A stretch of DNA of 64,000 nt from Symsagittifera roscoffensis (GCF_963678635.1 NC_087062.1:76440349-76504348), one strand, 5' to 3'. Shown: positions 23,549 to 35,945, counted from the first letter of the stretch. A program made the numbers and translations. The notes: generated by a model not told the origin, from the sequence alone.

Positions 23549-23911
23549 TTGAGACGTCTCCATGTTGTTTTGCGAGAGAAGAGAAGAGAGACGGAAGCAG
23601 AAGATGAAAGTGAAATCAACATTAGAGTTGACTCAAGAGCAGCCAAATCGACTATGTCATTGAGACAGTGGTTGGAAATTGAAACCCGGGTAACAGTAAA
23701 AGAGTGGAGGCAATTCAAGGAAAGAAAGTTAGAAACGGAAGGGAAGTTTGAAATTGGAAGAGGAGGAGAAGGAGTGATTAAAGCGCAGTTCGTAGGTCTA
23801 CTACCAATCAGAGTATCCGAGAGCCTTACAACACTGAAATGGAACGTAATCGACGATGATATACCACTAATGCTGGGAATGGAAGCCTTCGAAAATCTGA
23901 AAGCTGGCTAG
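23549..23911 (+). pseudogene. Aspartic protease remnant
   Basis: A 120-codon frame with VDSRAAKSTM at the position of the DSGAxxS active site (Gly changed to Arg) and IPLMLGMEAFENLKA, like the C-terminal LG(M/L) motif of retroelement proteases. The altered active site and the surrounding stops make it inactive. Confidence 0.6.
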
Positions 23912-24159
23912 ACTTTCCAAACTACTTGGTGAAATCACCAGAAAAGAATTTTAAACTGAGAAGACCAGGGGTAGGACATTGATTTAAGAATACTCACATA
24001 GATCGTCAAAAACTAAAATTGAATCAAAGGATCAAGAAAAAAGAAGACAAAATCTAATGAACAGACAGCAATGACAGAAAATTGACAGAAAAAGAACAAA
24101 AGACCTTCATTTGAGGTTGAAAGGACTATAGAAAAAATGTTCATTGAAGAATCTGGAAT

Positions 24160-24860
24160 TAATGAAAAATTTCAAAGTAAAATGTGATGGGATAATCGAG
24201 AATGTGATCGCAAACTGTATAGCCTGTAAGGCGACAGGAATAGTATGAAACATCAAAAAATTGCTAACACTAAGAAGTAACGGTTTTAATTTTTCTGTGG
24301 CTCTCGATCTTGTTGATTCGATGGATCCTAAAACAAATCATAAGCTCTTGTTGTTACACATGCTAGAGTAGTTTTCAAGTCTCCCAGTTGTGATCGTAGT
24401 CGAATAAAAAAAACAGTCATAATAACGGAGAACATTGTAATTGGCTGGTTCATCCGGTTTGGTACCCCAACCAATGTATTACATGATTTGGGCGGCGATC
24501 TTTACAATGATCTAAATTGTTACTAATGTCAATATTTGGTTGACTAGTAAAAACTAAAGCAGGCAATGCAAAGTTCTCAAATGGGGTCGTCGAAAGACAA
24601 TATAATTATAAAAAGAATGTTGAAGACATTTCGAAACGAAAACTGACGGAAATTTTTGTCAGAAGCAACTAAAGCCCATGCCCTATTTGATAAGAATTTA
24701 ATGCTATTTGTCAAAGGACTCTCCCCTTATCAGAGAAATTTTGGATCATATCCGAAAAATTGAAATCAAAATATCAGAAGAAGAAACCCCCTACTCCGTT
24801 TTGACAATGAAAGCGAGGCAGACATGCGAGTCTTAAGAGGACTTTGAATAGGAGTTCAAA
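24160..24860 (+). pseudogene. Integrase remnant
   Basis: Pieces in different frames follow integrase order. NCIACKATGIV (about 24213) is the end of the zinc site. LDLVDSMDPKTNHKLLLLHM (about 24308) is the first core strand. WFIRFGTPTNVLHDLGGDLY (about 24443) is the second. LSPYQRNFGSYP (about 24719) is the usual segment near the end of the core. It is fully decayed. Confidence 0.65.
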
Positions 24861-25229
24861 ACCCGAGAAAATTTTATCAAATTGGAAAATGACACTGATT
24901 GAGAGAAGATTGAGTTATAACAAAGTAAAAAGCGTTGGACATGTTTACCGGGTTAGATATCTAATAAAGTACAATTGAATAATACTGGAGACAAATTTTC
25001 GGATGTGGCCAGTTAAAATTATTGCGATAGACAGAAGGATTTTTGTCTGTCGTCATAGGAAACGCTTGATTCATGCGAATTTTTTGTAGAGTAAAACAAG
25101 TAACCGATTAGAAAAAGTAAGGAAATAAATATGTCAAAAATTGCATAAGGGATGTCAAAAACGTGGGTATAATCAATAGAATTGTCGAGTAGAGAAAAAA
25201 ATGTCGAAGAGAAAACTAGCCGAGCGCAA

Positions 25230-26264
25230 GAATAAGTGTGCGGAAAATGTATGAAAACGTTTGCTGACATTAAAAAAAACCAATGTCGGCTGAACAGAAA
25301 TCGGAAACATCTTGGCAACTTTGAAACATACAAGAGCTCGCTCGACCGGAACGAAAACGAAGTTCGTTCAAATGCAAATAGAAAATATCCGCAATTTAAG
25401 GCCGATTTTACTTGCTAATAATGACGAAAGACAAGATAAGAGAACAAAAGAGCGAAAGGAGAAAAAACGAACGCGAAAACAAGAAGGAAAGTGAACGAGA
25501 CGGAGCAATTCAAGAAGCAGATATTTATTTACAGTCACTACACCACAGATAAATGAAGAGATGGTTGAAGCAGTTAAGGTGATGAACCAGACGATGGGGT
25601 CCTGCGTTATTGCCAACAGCCAAGATAAGGAAGGGTTTGAATTAAGACCTGTACTAAGAGGTGTGGCAAAAACAATCCCATCAGAGAAGGAATAGATGAC
25701 ATACGAGGATACCAAAAGGTGTGAAAACTTAAATAGGACGAGCGGAACCATGGAAGCGATAAGAAGAATTCAGAGGAGGATTGAAGAAAACAAAAAGGGA
25801 ATTCTGAGCAAAGACAATCTGAGAGGAGCGAGGAAACAAGGGACATCACGGAAACGAGAAAAGAAGATGATGGAAGGACAGGAGAGTTCAGATGAAGTAA
25901 GGCCCAGAGGAAGAAAATTGCTAGGATTTGGGCTGCGTTTCCAACATCAGGGAGGAACTAAGCAACAAATCCTAAGCGCACCAAGATTAGTGCGATGATG
26001 AGAGGTGAGAGGAGCTGCGACATGGAGAGTGAAGAGTCTCAATTGACTGAAGCAGATACAACAAAAAGCGGACAAGAGATTTTAAACTCGCGTAATACGG
26101 AATTGAGAAGTAGCACCACCCCAATTTCAAATGAGGAAAACAGCGAGAAACGATTTGAGGAAATGATTGACGATGGAAACTGGAGGGGAGCGAAAAAAAT
26201 CAGAACTCTGCATAAAATTTTGCTGAATAACTTTCCTTATTTGACTGAAATGCAGTTGGGCTAG
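25230..26264 (+). pseudogene. Polar tail of the Ty3/gypsy relic
   Basis: Frames at 25236-25494, 25696-25998 and 25995-26264 encode Lys/Glu/Arg-rich sequence such as RKREKKMMEGQESSDEVRPR and NEENSEKRFEEMIDDG. It occupies the position of the charged pol tail of elements 1 and 2. No domain is recognised, and the assignment rests on composition and position. Confidence 0.35.
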
Positions 26265-27456
26265 AAGCGAACACATTTTTTATTTAATTGAAAATTTTAA
26301 GATTGAAAAATGGTTTTGAATTTATATACAATCTTATTGGAAAGTCATTGGAAACAATTTGTGAGTAAGTTTTACTTTGGTTATAGATTTCGTAAAAATT
26401 GCTGCACATTGATTTAGTAACAAGGAAAACAGGAAAAAATTGGAATTGATATCTGGATTTCAAAAATTTATGTTGATTCGGAACAAGTTATTACGCAAGT
26501 TTGAACAATAATTGAATCCAAGAAGTTCGGCGCAGGTCGAAAATTTTAATGAAGAGAAACTTTCACCGTTTTTTCATCTCGACTAAGTTGATTTTTTGAG
26601 CTGTTAGAAAGCATTAGAAAAAACGTTTAGATCAAAATTTCTGCGCCTATAAAAATTATACAAAAAAAACAGGACAAAATTTACGTTTTTAGTCACTTGA
26701 ATTTTTTTCACCAAAAAACTGGGTTGTCTCAGATCGCGCTTCCCGTTCAAAATTGATCTATGTTGGCGCCGAAGGCGATTTTTGAAAAAACTTACAATTC
26801 GGTTGGCCAAAGTTGCTTTCATAGAAGAGCACCAGAAAATTCGACTGGTGTAAAAAAATATTAACAAATTCACTTATCACCAAAGTCAAAAATGTAACAC
26901 AGAAAAAATTTAACAGAAAGCACAGTTTTTCACACAATCCTTATTTTGTTCTCCGGTCAATATTCAGTTCAATACATTACAGTTCAGATTGTGACTGTTT
27001 AATTACACAGTTTGTGGGTTTTGAAGTTTCATTTGCAGGCTGATTGCTTAATATTTCAATTGCTCGAATTACTTGTTCTAGGAAATGAAAATTTCACATT
27101 GAATAGTTTTTTTTTGTATTCTGTAAAAATATTAAAATAAAGTAATCGCGAATATTCTGGTTGAGACATTTTTATGCTTGTTGAGTGGTCACTGGCTAGT
27201 ACATCAATTCAAATTCAAAACTTATTCAAGCCTCCCAATAAAATTGCCAGAAAAAACTTCCTGAAATAGTCTTCAAAACATTAGCTTGAAATAGCTTGCT
27301 TGAATTAAACAGAGTCGACAACATTTATCTTCCGTCAAGTCGGTTGAACACGTTCATCTTATGCTCGCGAAAGGTGGAAGATAGCAGACTCGAGTCAAGC
27401 ACAGTCGAAGACATCTTTTTTATTCTCGGTAGAAATGTAGCCAATATAAGTGTATA
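26265..27456. other. Stretch without a supported gene
   Basis: AT-rich with short chance ORFs only. Nothing recognised. Confidence 0.4.
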
Positions 27457-27493
27457 TTTTTTTTTAGAGAGAGAGAGAGAGGGGACATTTTAT
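27457..27493 (-). terminator. LINE 3' end: poly(A) signal, CT microsatellite and A tract
   Basis: Read on the minus strand: CAATAAAATGTCCCC, then a (CT)n run, then nine A. CR1/L2-type LINEs usually end in short repeats instead of long poly(A). The match is plausible, not proven. Confidence 0.5.
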
Positions 27494-27607
27494 TGTTTCA
27501 ATATACTTATGCAGTTGCAGAACTGATTGTATAAGAATCTAGTGTACAATATTACGCAATGGTTATATAACATAACAAGAAAAAACATAAATTACTACGA
27601 GGTTGAA

Positions 27608-30600
27608 TCAAATATTTGATTTAACAAAATAAATGTCCTTGGATACGGAAAGACTCTCCTTATTGGGTAACAGGGTGTCATCTTTTCCTATGATGAAATT
27701 TTTAATCAGAGTTTTTGTCAATATGTACGGCAGTTTTCGATTAAACAAGGTTCGGATTATTGTGTTAAGGTTCCTGATTGATGTAAATAAGAAAGACTTA
27801 CGAAGGAAATCAGTTTTACATGTTAAAGGGAACAGTAATGTTCCAGTTCGATGGTTATAGCGGAATTCAGAATTTGGGAATCTTATATGCGTGAAAGCTG
27901 GGGCATCGTTTCGGCATAACCTGTGAAGGTAGTGTGCTGATCGGTACTCGATAATATTCCGAGCAGTAGGAATTTTGTGCTGTTTCCTTAGAAGTGTAAC
28001 GGAATCTCGTTTGCTTATATCATTATTATCCTGATTCCCCATTTTATTTGTTTTTCGAGTTTCTCAATATTATCTTGCGTACATCCGTTTAAGAGCATGC
28101 ATGGATAGTGCAAATGGCTCAGTACAAGAGTATTTAACAGGAGAATTCTAGTACGCAGAGGGATTTCGTCACGGATGCATTTCATCGTTTGGATTGCTGT
28201 AGCCATTTTTTGTAAAATTTTGTTAATTTCTTTGTCGAATGTTAAGCTTATGTCAATATTGACGCCGAGAAATTTAACTGTCTCTGTTAAATTAACTTGA
28301 TAGTTTCCAACTTTCAATGAAAGATTTTCAGTTAGTTTCTTTTTCGACGGTGCAGAAAATACAATGAACTGAGTTTTGTCTACATTAATCATTAATCGAT
28401 TTAAGTGAAAATACAAGAGAATTTTGTTGAAATTGTTTTCAATGCTCTTTGTTGCTGTTTCGGGATCTGAATGAAAATTAAGCAGAGTCGTGTCGTCGGC
28501 ATATTGTACTAACGTACATGATTTGTCTATTGTTTGTGGTAAGTCATTTACATACAAGTTGAACAGCAGTGGTCCTAGTACAGTACCTTGGGGAACACCT
28601 TGCTCTAATTTAAGCCAATCTGAGTGTTCGCAGTTTACTATTGTCAATTGCTGTCTGTTTTCTAGAAATGACTTAATAAGAGTTGTTGCTGACTGTTCAA
28701 AGCCAATGTGACTTAGTTTCCTTTCAAGGACTGAATGAGAGAGTGAATCAAATGCTTTAGATAAATCAAGAAATGCAGCCGCTGCTATGTTATTTTTATC
28801 GAGATGGAATCTGATTTTTTCTGTTGTGTATAAAAGAGCATCATTAGTTGAATAACCTGGACGAAAGCCAAATTGTTTTGGATTTAGAATATTGGAATTT
28901 GCTAAGAATTCGTGAATTTGGGATGAAAAAAAAAGAGTGGGTGTAATAGAAATTGGACGATAATTTACTGGATCTGTCGAGTCGCCTTTTTTGAATATGG
29001 GAAAAACGTGTGCCTTTTTTAAGGTAGATGGGAATACGGATTTCGAGATGCATTCATTGATAATCATCGTAAGAATTGGGTTTACAGTATTAATGCTGTC
29101 TTTTAGAGCCCAAGCAGGGATTTTGCTTGGTCCTAATGGCTTGTTTAAGGGAAGTAATAAAATTGCATCTTTCATTTCTTTGTGAGTTATGAACCTGAAT
29201 TGAAAGTGCCTATTTGTTTTGCTGTGTACACTGTACTCAGTTGGTACATCTATGGGAGGATCTGCGTTTTTGTATTCTCCTAATGTTGAGAACCTGTAGT
29301 TAAGGAAATTTGCTTTCTTCTTATTTTCAATTATAGTGTCGCCAAACGAATTCCGTAGATCACCTATTTGCGTTGAATGTTTCATGGTGTTCCTGATAGA
29401 GTTTATGAAATTCCATTGTTTTTTGGACAGTCAAGCATTTTGAATTGAGCTGTTTTCTCTTTCTTGTATAAATGTTTTAGATGATTGTTGTATTTATTTC
29501 TTATTCGTTTATAGTTTTCAAAATTGGTATCTGTTCTTGATAATTGATATGCCTTTAGAAGATTTTCTTTTTCCCGTTTTAAAGGTCTATTGACTGAGTT
29601 AAGTACTTTACCAGACAGCTGTAGCTGCGGTTTATTTCGGATATACTTCTGCTCTAGTGGTGCGTGAGCGTTTAGGGCATGCGAGAAAAACATCTTCAAA
29701 TTTTATTAACATTTTAGAGATATCGTTTTCTTGGTAGACGAGAAACCATGGACTCTGTTTAAGTTCCTCGCAGAACCTATTTTTACAATAATTGGTTTTG
29801 TTGAAGCGAAAAGTTCAAATTGGAATGGCTTTTTCGAATCGTTTTAGTTTGCTAATACACATTGTTATTAAATGGTCCGTGTTTATAGGTGGTTCTGCTA
29901 CAATAGTTTCTTTACAAAGAGATTTGGTTGCTATAATGTTATCTAAAATGGATTGGCTGTTTTTAGAGTTGTATGTCGGTATCAACTTATTGGTTATTGA
30001 CAAATTGTATGGTTTAATAGAATCGCTGAGAAATTTAGCTTCATGTTTATTCAAGTAGTTAATATTGAAATCTCCCAAAATCGTAACATCTCGCGCTTCG
30101 GAGGCAGCGTAATTGATACCCTATAGTGTATCTTCTATAAAAATTTCCTTGAATTGTTTGTGTGGATTGTAGGCAATAGCAATTATCTGTCTTTTTGATT
30201 TTTTTGAGATGATTGGGCTATATTCCACCCAGAGTCCTTCAAAATGGGAGGGACGTAGATAATTTAAATCTTCTCGAATCTTAGGGTTAAATTTTTTCAG
30301 AATAAGAAGAAGAGTACCACCACCTGCGTGTTGACCAGTGCATTTTTTGTTACGGTCGCATCTAAAAATTTCATGGGTTGTTTTGCAGAATGAATAAGTT
30401 TGATGATCGCATGTTTCGTCAAGCCAGGTTTCCGTAAGACCGATAATTGTGTTTGAGTCAACTATTTCTGACAAGAAACGCATTTCCATGTGTTTGTTTT
30501 TTATGCTTCTACAATTTAGAGTTATATATTTGAGGAAGTTGTGGTGTTCCTTTGCTTTGTTTGTCAGGATTTCATATGATAGTGCGGGACCTGGATTGAC

Positions 30601-30822
30601 TTCGATGTCCCCACATTGAAGAAGCAGGATTTCCAATATTCCAATCTGAAAGGTTAGTATCACAACTGCGCAATAGATGCCAGCTGTGAATCTAAAGTGG
30701 CGGTTAGACGTCATGTTTCTAGTTTTGAGTAGTGTGGTGCTGTTGGGTTCATTGTACTTAATGGGAATGCTAGTTAAAAGGGAGAAAATAAGGAGAGTCT
30801 TTAAAAGCCATTGGCTAAACAT
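27608..30822 (-). pseudogene. LINE ORF2: 2A peptide, APE endonuclease, reverse transcriptase
   Basis: The ATG at 30822 opens a hydrophobic, signal-like N-terminus ending in a 2A motif (residues about 60-79). The endonuclease follows: YITLNCRSIKNKHMEM, IIGLTETWLDE, GGGTLLLILKK and, after a TAG at 30121, VTILGDFNINYLNKHE. RT lies at 28015-29385: PLGPSKIPAWALK, FPIFKKGDSTDPVNYRPIS, QFGFRPGYSTNDALL, FLDLSKAFDSLSH, LEQGVPQGTVLGPLLFNLYV, the catalytic QYADDTTLL and TVKFLGVNID. The C-terminus is at 27608-28042 in another frame. It is inactive because of stops and frameshifts (about 30121, 29815, 29700, 29400, 28040). Confidence 0.9.
30586..30645 (-). other. 2A-like ribosome-skipping motif in LINE ORF2
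   Basis: Residues about 60-79 of ORF2 read IGILEILLLQCGDIEVNPGP. The end matches the 2A consensus D(V/I)ExNPG/P, at which ribosomes skip a peptide bond. The preceding hydrophobic stretch resembles a signal sequence. 2A motifs near the N-terminus of ORF2 are known from CR1-like LINEs of sea urchins and other invertebrates. Confidence 0.8.
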
Positions 30823-30869
30823 AAATTTGACAGATCCAGATCATTGGGTAATAAACTACTAAAACAGCA

Positions 30870-31917
30870 TTAGTATGGATAGTATCTATTATGGCGTAAG
30901 TCATAATTACTACGATTGGTATTCATATAATTGTAGGTTTGGTTGTTGCTGAAACCATGGCTCGCAAGACTCTTTGGGTGCTCGGGGCCCCACGAGACTT
31001 GGCTTGAACCAGGTTTCATACGATTCCTCTGAGGGTGCGCTGGGCCCCTAGAGTTGGAAGTATTCGGAGAAACAACTCGACGTGATAAGCTGGATAATGG
31101 TAGCACCTTTTCCATGATTGCATTTTTTAAAGTACTAACAGAACGCATCAAATGTACTTCATCAAAGAAGATTGACTGATAGTCGTTTATGCTGACAATT
31201 TTATCGTATATAGGAACAATTTGATACTTTTTTTTCTTAAATTTATGAGCAATAAGGCTGTTGAATTCAGTTATACGTTTACCACTTACAGAATCGGGTC
31301 CCGATTTCACAGGCGGGACTTGGCATATATTGATTATTGTAGGTGAAAACTTTGTCTCAATTTCACTAATGGTGGCGCAAAAAGTTTCAAATATATCATC
31401 TACAGGTTTGTGTAGTTCCCTTGTGAGTGAATTGGTGCCGTCCTGGAAGGTTACTGATTTCAGCTCAGTATCGTCGTACTTTTTCACAACTGATTGTTTC
31501 TCGCTGCAAAATGACCCGCGGTAAGAATGAACGGCCACGTCTTTGGGCAGCTCCTTCGTGTCAAACTCCGCTAAAAAACTCGAACCAATAATCAAGTTTT
31601 GAGTATCAGTGGGGATTACTTTGGCAGCAAAATCAATAGGTGCTCTGAGTCCTTTTGCGTTTTGATTACTGTTTGGAGGATTACTGGATGTTGCTAGTAC
31701 ATTGACAAGGTTATATATTTGAACGTAGTACTTATCTTTTTGTTCGGGATTGAGTTTCGTGAAGTCGTCGGGCAGCATCAGAAGCATTGGTGTTGACATT
31801 GTGTGAAGCCAGGAAAATGCCAGGAATAATGGTGCTGTTGGTGTCAAGGATAATATGCTGAAGTTAGTAGTCAGTGCCCAAAAAATGGCAACTAGTGTTT
31901 CATCACTCTCTGAAACT
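30870..31917 (-). pseudogene. LINE ORF1 with SGNH/esterase-like domain (possibly partial)
   Basis: The frame stays open from a stop at 31918 to a stop at 30870. The first clear ATG is at 31799. The domain signs are LIIGSSFLAEFD (position of the nucleophile Ser block, normally GDS), RITEFNSLIAHKF, and FFDEVHLMRSVSTLKNAI, which fits the DxxH block of SGNH hydrolases. The C-terminus is Asn/Ser/Arg-rich (RGPAHPQRNRMKPGSSQVSW) and could bind RNA. Esterase ORF1 proteins are typical of CR1-clade LINEs. Whether this copy is complete at its N-terminus is unclear. Confidence 0.7.
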
Positions 31918-34355
31918 ATTTAATAAGTTTATCACAACATTTAGATCATAGTCAAATCTTAGCAAACTTGAATCGAACACATCTGAAGCTATTTTCATTC
32001 GATATAGTTGGTCGGATCATATCCAGTGTTAGACCCGTTGGTCGAAAGACGCGTTGGTATTGAATTTGGGCGAATATTTTTTTATACTCTCGTGTCGGTC
32101 AAGACATTGCCAAATTGGATTGATTCTCTGTTTTGAAACGCTCCAATTAAAATGCTCAAGGTAAATAATTTTTTGAAAAATTGACATTATCAATTATTAA
32201 AACAATTTCGTTCTGAGATATTTTCAGCGTGACTCTGATTTTGTGTATTTTCATTTCAACCAGTAATAACTTTTTGTTTCAGTCCCTATTTCTGCTACAA
32301 GCATTTCTGGACAAATTATACTCGTGAAAGGCGAAGTCGTTCAGTCCTTGACATGGCAAACTTCATTCGAATGATACAGCCGATTTACTTGAAACTCAAC
32401 TGGTTCTCTTTCAGAAAAATCGACCAGCCCACAGGCTAGTTTGGGGATCTAAAAGCTTCACTAAAACCCGAGTCGAGATTTTTCACCTTATTTGAAGCGA
32501 GATTTGAGCGGTTTTTTTTTTAAAGATAAACCGCTCAAAAACCGTTCAAATGATCATATTTTTTCTTGGAAATTTATTGAAACTTTGTTCTAAGTAGTGA
32601 CATTTGACGCAATTGAATTTTTTTTCTTAATTCGTGGACAACCCGCTATTTGTTCTGCATTTTGTAAAAAAAAAAAATTATAAAACCCCGAAACGATTTA
32701 ACAATCAAATATTCTTTCAAAATCTACCGCTTCGCGATCGGAAGGGAGGTGTATTTGCAGTATAAATAGGGATGGAGGCTTTTTGGCTTGATTTAGAAAG
32801 GTCGTATCATTTGAAACGGAAACAATAAAATCTGATATTTTTCTTCTATGTAAAGATGCGCGTAGTTTCTTCTATGTTTTGAATATTTATTTTGACAAAA
32901 ACGGTAAGCCAGTTGTGATAAATAAAAAAAAACCTATAGCGGCACAGGGCCGAATAGTTGAACTAAAAATTGCAAATTTGAACGGTTTTTTCAGTAAGCA
33001 CTTTGATAAGTATCTTCGGATCACTTGAAAAACAGCTATTTTTATCGATCCCGCTCATTCCAAACTGGTTTAAACCAGGAAAATCATCCAATGGCTTTAT
33101 AATTGCAATGTTGCATCACATTTTTGTCTGCATTCACACTGCATATTTTAAAAAATTTCGCATCGTCTGGAAAAAATAGGTTTGATGGTCTGAAAGTACT
33201 TTTTTGAGGCTTCGAAGAAAAGTATGGATTATTGACATGCATATTTCAAAGCTCCTGGTGAAAACTTTTTTTGATGAAAAGATAATGGTTCATTGAAATT
33301 TATGAAATAAATCAATTGGAGACAAATGTTGCTTTCCAACCAGTTTCTTAGCATTGTGTAGGCCCTGAGTTTTTTGAACTTTTAATTAAGGCTTTACCAG
33401 CTTAATACTGCATTACCAGACGCAAGCAAAGTTTTCATAGTACTTGAAGATATGCGTTGAGGTAGATTTCTCTCTTTTTTCATTTTTGGGCTGGAAATGC
33501 AACAGCTTCAAAGCAAAGGCAATTTCAGAAACATAAGGGTGGTCAGAACTCTCAAGATTTCTCCTCAATATGATTTGCCATGCCTTTTTCCAACTATAAT
33601 GGAAAAAAGAATGCGAGTAGTGTCAGAGAGGTTTTATAAAATTGAAAACAGAACTGGGATCGATAATTTAACTCCTTGCCACGAAAAGAAGCCTGTCACG
33701 CAATAATTCCTCTAGCTATCTGGCCGACACACTTTGTGAGTCAAACAGCTAAAACTTTACCACGGTTTCAGGTATAAACAAAAAACGGTTTCTTTGCGAA
33801 TACATTATGTGACTAGGGTTCAAAACGCAATTTTTCACCCTAAAAGCGATAACGATAACAACACCTGCTTGAAGAAAATGAATGAGCTTATTTTGATCCT
33901 GTCAAAAAAAAAACTTGAAATCATTTGAAAAAAACACCGTTTGATCGACAACGTTTTTGGCTAAGTTAGAGGTTCACTCCAATTGTTATCACAGAAAAGA
34001 TCTAGGTCCCTTGAATTTGTTCCGATGAGCTGGGACAAAACGTTATGCTGTTTTTAGCAACTGGTTAGGTAAAATGACTCTCTCAACACATCTAATTGCG
34101 CTGATGGAAAGTAACAATAGTTATTATACGCCTAGCAAAATTGTTTTTTGTTATAAACACAGAACTTAAAAACTCATCTGCGATCTTACAATAAATTGAA
34201 AAAAAAAACAAAAAATAATGCCCGAAAAAAAAACATGTTAAAAATAACGTCAGATAGCCTTATTTGTTTGCGTATCATTTTCTCCCAAATTTCTGGTTAA
34301 CATTCTTCAAATTTTTGTAATCGAACTAGTTTTGTAATAAGCGGCTACAAATTAT
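31918..34355. other. Stretch without a supported gene
   Basis: AT-rich sequence with only short ORFs. The segment around 32420-32700 has self-complementary T/A-rich parts (GAGCGGTTTTTTTTTTAAAGATAAACCGCTC near 32508). No gene recognised. Confidence 0.4.
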
Positions 34356-34359
34356 TAAT

Positions 34360-34870
34360 CCGACTTTTGAAACGAAAGTAACGGAATATTTGTGTTCGGG
34401 TGGGTTTTTTTTTCAGAGAAAAGTCGACTTTTTAACTAGCAATTTTTGACCACGTTACTCAAAAAGTATTGTTGTCCTGAACCTAAAATTGAAACGATAT
34501 TTCAGCTGCGATAATTTTTCACAGAGTTATGGGGGTTTAAAGATTGCTATTGTGTTAAATTTGGGACGATTAACGTGCGATATATTTCGCTCTATTAACG
34601 CTTAAGCGGAGATTTAATTCCTCTAAAAAGTGTTCCAAATTTGAATAAAGTTTAAAACAAACTATTTTTTCGTAATTTATATGTTACTAGGAGCTAAAGT
34701 TATCACTTTGTACTTTTAATGGCGTGTGGGGGGCTGATTTTCACAAAATGGGGGATGATTTTCATTTTATTTTAATTCAGTTAATTTTTTCATGTGTCTA
34801 CTGATCCATAAACCTTGAACGGCAGTCGGAACAATCAGCGCTTTGCCCTGATACGAGCAGTCTTGTTTTC
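34360..34870 (+). repeat. Dispersed repeat family (unclassified), plus orientation
   Basis: Recognised by shared blocks with 43430-43700 (same orientation) and 46790-47225, 47330-47530 and 48165-48300 (opposite orientation): AAGTCGACTTTTTAACTAGC, GCGGAGATTTAAT, TACTAGGAGC(T/G)AAAG and ATGGCGTGTGGGG, ending CCTGATACGAGCAGTCTTG. No ORF. It is a non-autonomous element by appearance; its ends and class are undetermined. Confidence 0.6.
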
Positions 34871-35559
34871 ATTTAATATTCTTGCTTTCATGAAAGGAAA
34901 ACTAATAACGAACGAAATTAAAGCTGAGAGAAAATGTCAAAACTGCTAACTTTTTTTTGAAAAGGCTTACTATTGTTTTTTTTCGGAAACACCGTGAAAC
35001 GAATTCATAGTTTTTGTTCACTTAATTCTAGATTGATTTTTTGGAAAAGTTCAATCAATTCGTTTTTTTTTTCTAGAAGACTCAAAAAAACTAGAGAAAA
35101 ATATTTCAATGTACTCCCACTTTGACTAAATTCAATTTCTATTTAAACTTTTAAAAAAAATAAATTAGCTGACAAGAGTTGTAGCTAAATTACATAAAGC
35201 TAAGAATGCAGGAGTATTTCCCGTTGAATGCCACTTTTTCTCGAATCGGTTATCTGAAATCTAGTAACATTAGCTTAATCTCAAAGTTATTCATTTTGTC
35301 ATCAAAAATTCGAGACTCCATATTTGTTAAAGTACGGATTTCTGTTATTTTTTTCTAGATAAAAATCATGATTTTGAAAACAAGCTATGAAACCAAACAA
35401 AACACGAGAGCAAATTTATCAAATTTGAAGAAAATTGCACTCGTGTCATTACTTGAGCTCAAATTCTCTGGTGTTTCACTTGTTTTTACTAGAAACGTTC
35501 AAGACTCGAGCAACTTTTAATTTAAAACACGCGAAAATCTTGTCAAATTATCAAATACT
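34871..35559. other. Stretch without a supported gene
   Basis: AT-rich, no recognisable gene or repeat. Confidence 0.4.
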
Positions 35560-35945
35560 TATGTACTACATACACACTTACACTCATACATAAAAAGCAT
35601 ACGTAGAATCTTTCATACATATAAACATACACACAATTACATACAAGTATACACACATTTACACGTACGTAAGAACATACATACAAACAAAAAATACCTA
35701 CCTACATACGCACAAACATACATATATTTATACATAGATACTTGCATACATACAGATGTTCAAACATACAAAACTTTATACGTGCATACATACATTTATA
35801 CATACATACGTGCATACATAGATATATTCATTTATTCATACATACGTACACGCATACATAATTACATACTTATATACGAACATACATCCATAAATTTACA
35901 TACATACATAGATACAAATTCACGTACATATGTGCATCCATACTC
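35560..35945. repeat. Degenerate (CATA)n / ACAT-rich microsatellite
   Basis: About 380 bp dominated by imperfect CATA/TACA tetranucleotides (CATACATACATA, ACATACGTGCATACAT). The ORFs across it are artefacts of the repeat. It ends just before the assembly gap. Confidence 0.85.

Larger units (their letters stand above)
22561..26264 (+). mobile_element. Ty3/gypsy relic lacking RT and RNase H
   Basis: In plus-strand order there are a Gag-like region (22561-23480), a protease-like region (23549-23911), integrase pieces (about 24190-24860) and a polar tail (about 25230-26264). Only about 280 bases separate the protease from the integrase zinc-binding segment, so the RT-RNase H block has been deleted. 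Stops and frameshifts are numerous. LTRs were not found by eye. It is on the opposite strand to elements 1 and 2 and is clearly diverged from them. Confidence 0.7.
27457..31917 (-). mobile_element. CR1/L2-like non-LTR retrotransposon (LINE), 5'-truncated and broken
   Basis: On the minus strand there is an ORF1 with an esterase-like domain (30870-31917), a 47-nt gap, then ORF2 with 2A peptide, endonuclease and reverse transcriptase (27608-30822). A 3' UTR ends in an AATAAA signal (complement at about 27487-27492), a (CT)n run and an A tract (27457-27466). The open frame of ORF1 runs up to a stop at 31918 without a convincing start of its own, so the 5' end may be truncated. ORF2 has at least two stops and three frame changes. 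The lineage is inferred from the esterase ORF1 plus APE endonuclease plus RT layout. Confidence 0.85.

Noticed and set aside
27633-29185. Plus-strand ORFs opposite the LINE RT
   Set aside because: They are shadows of the minus-strand ORF2.
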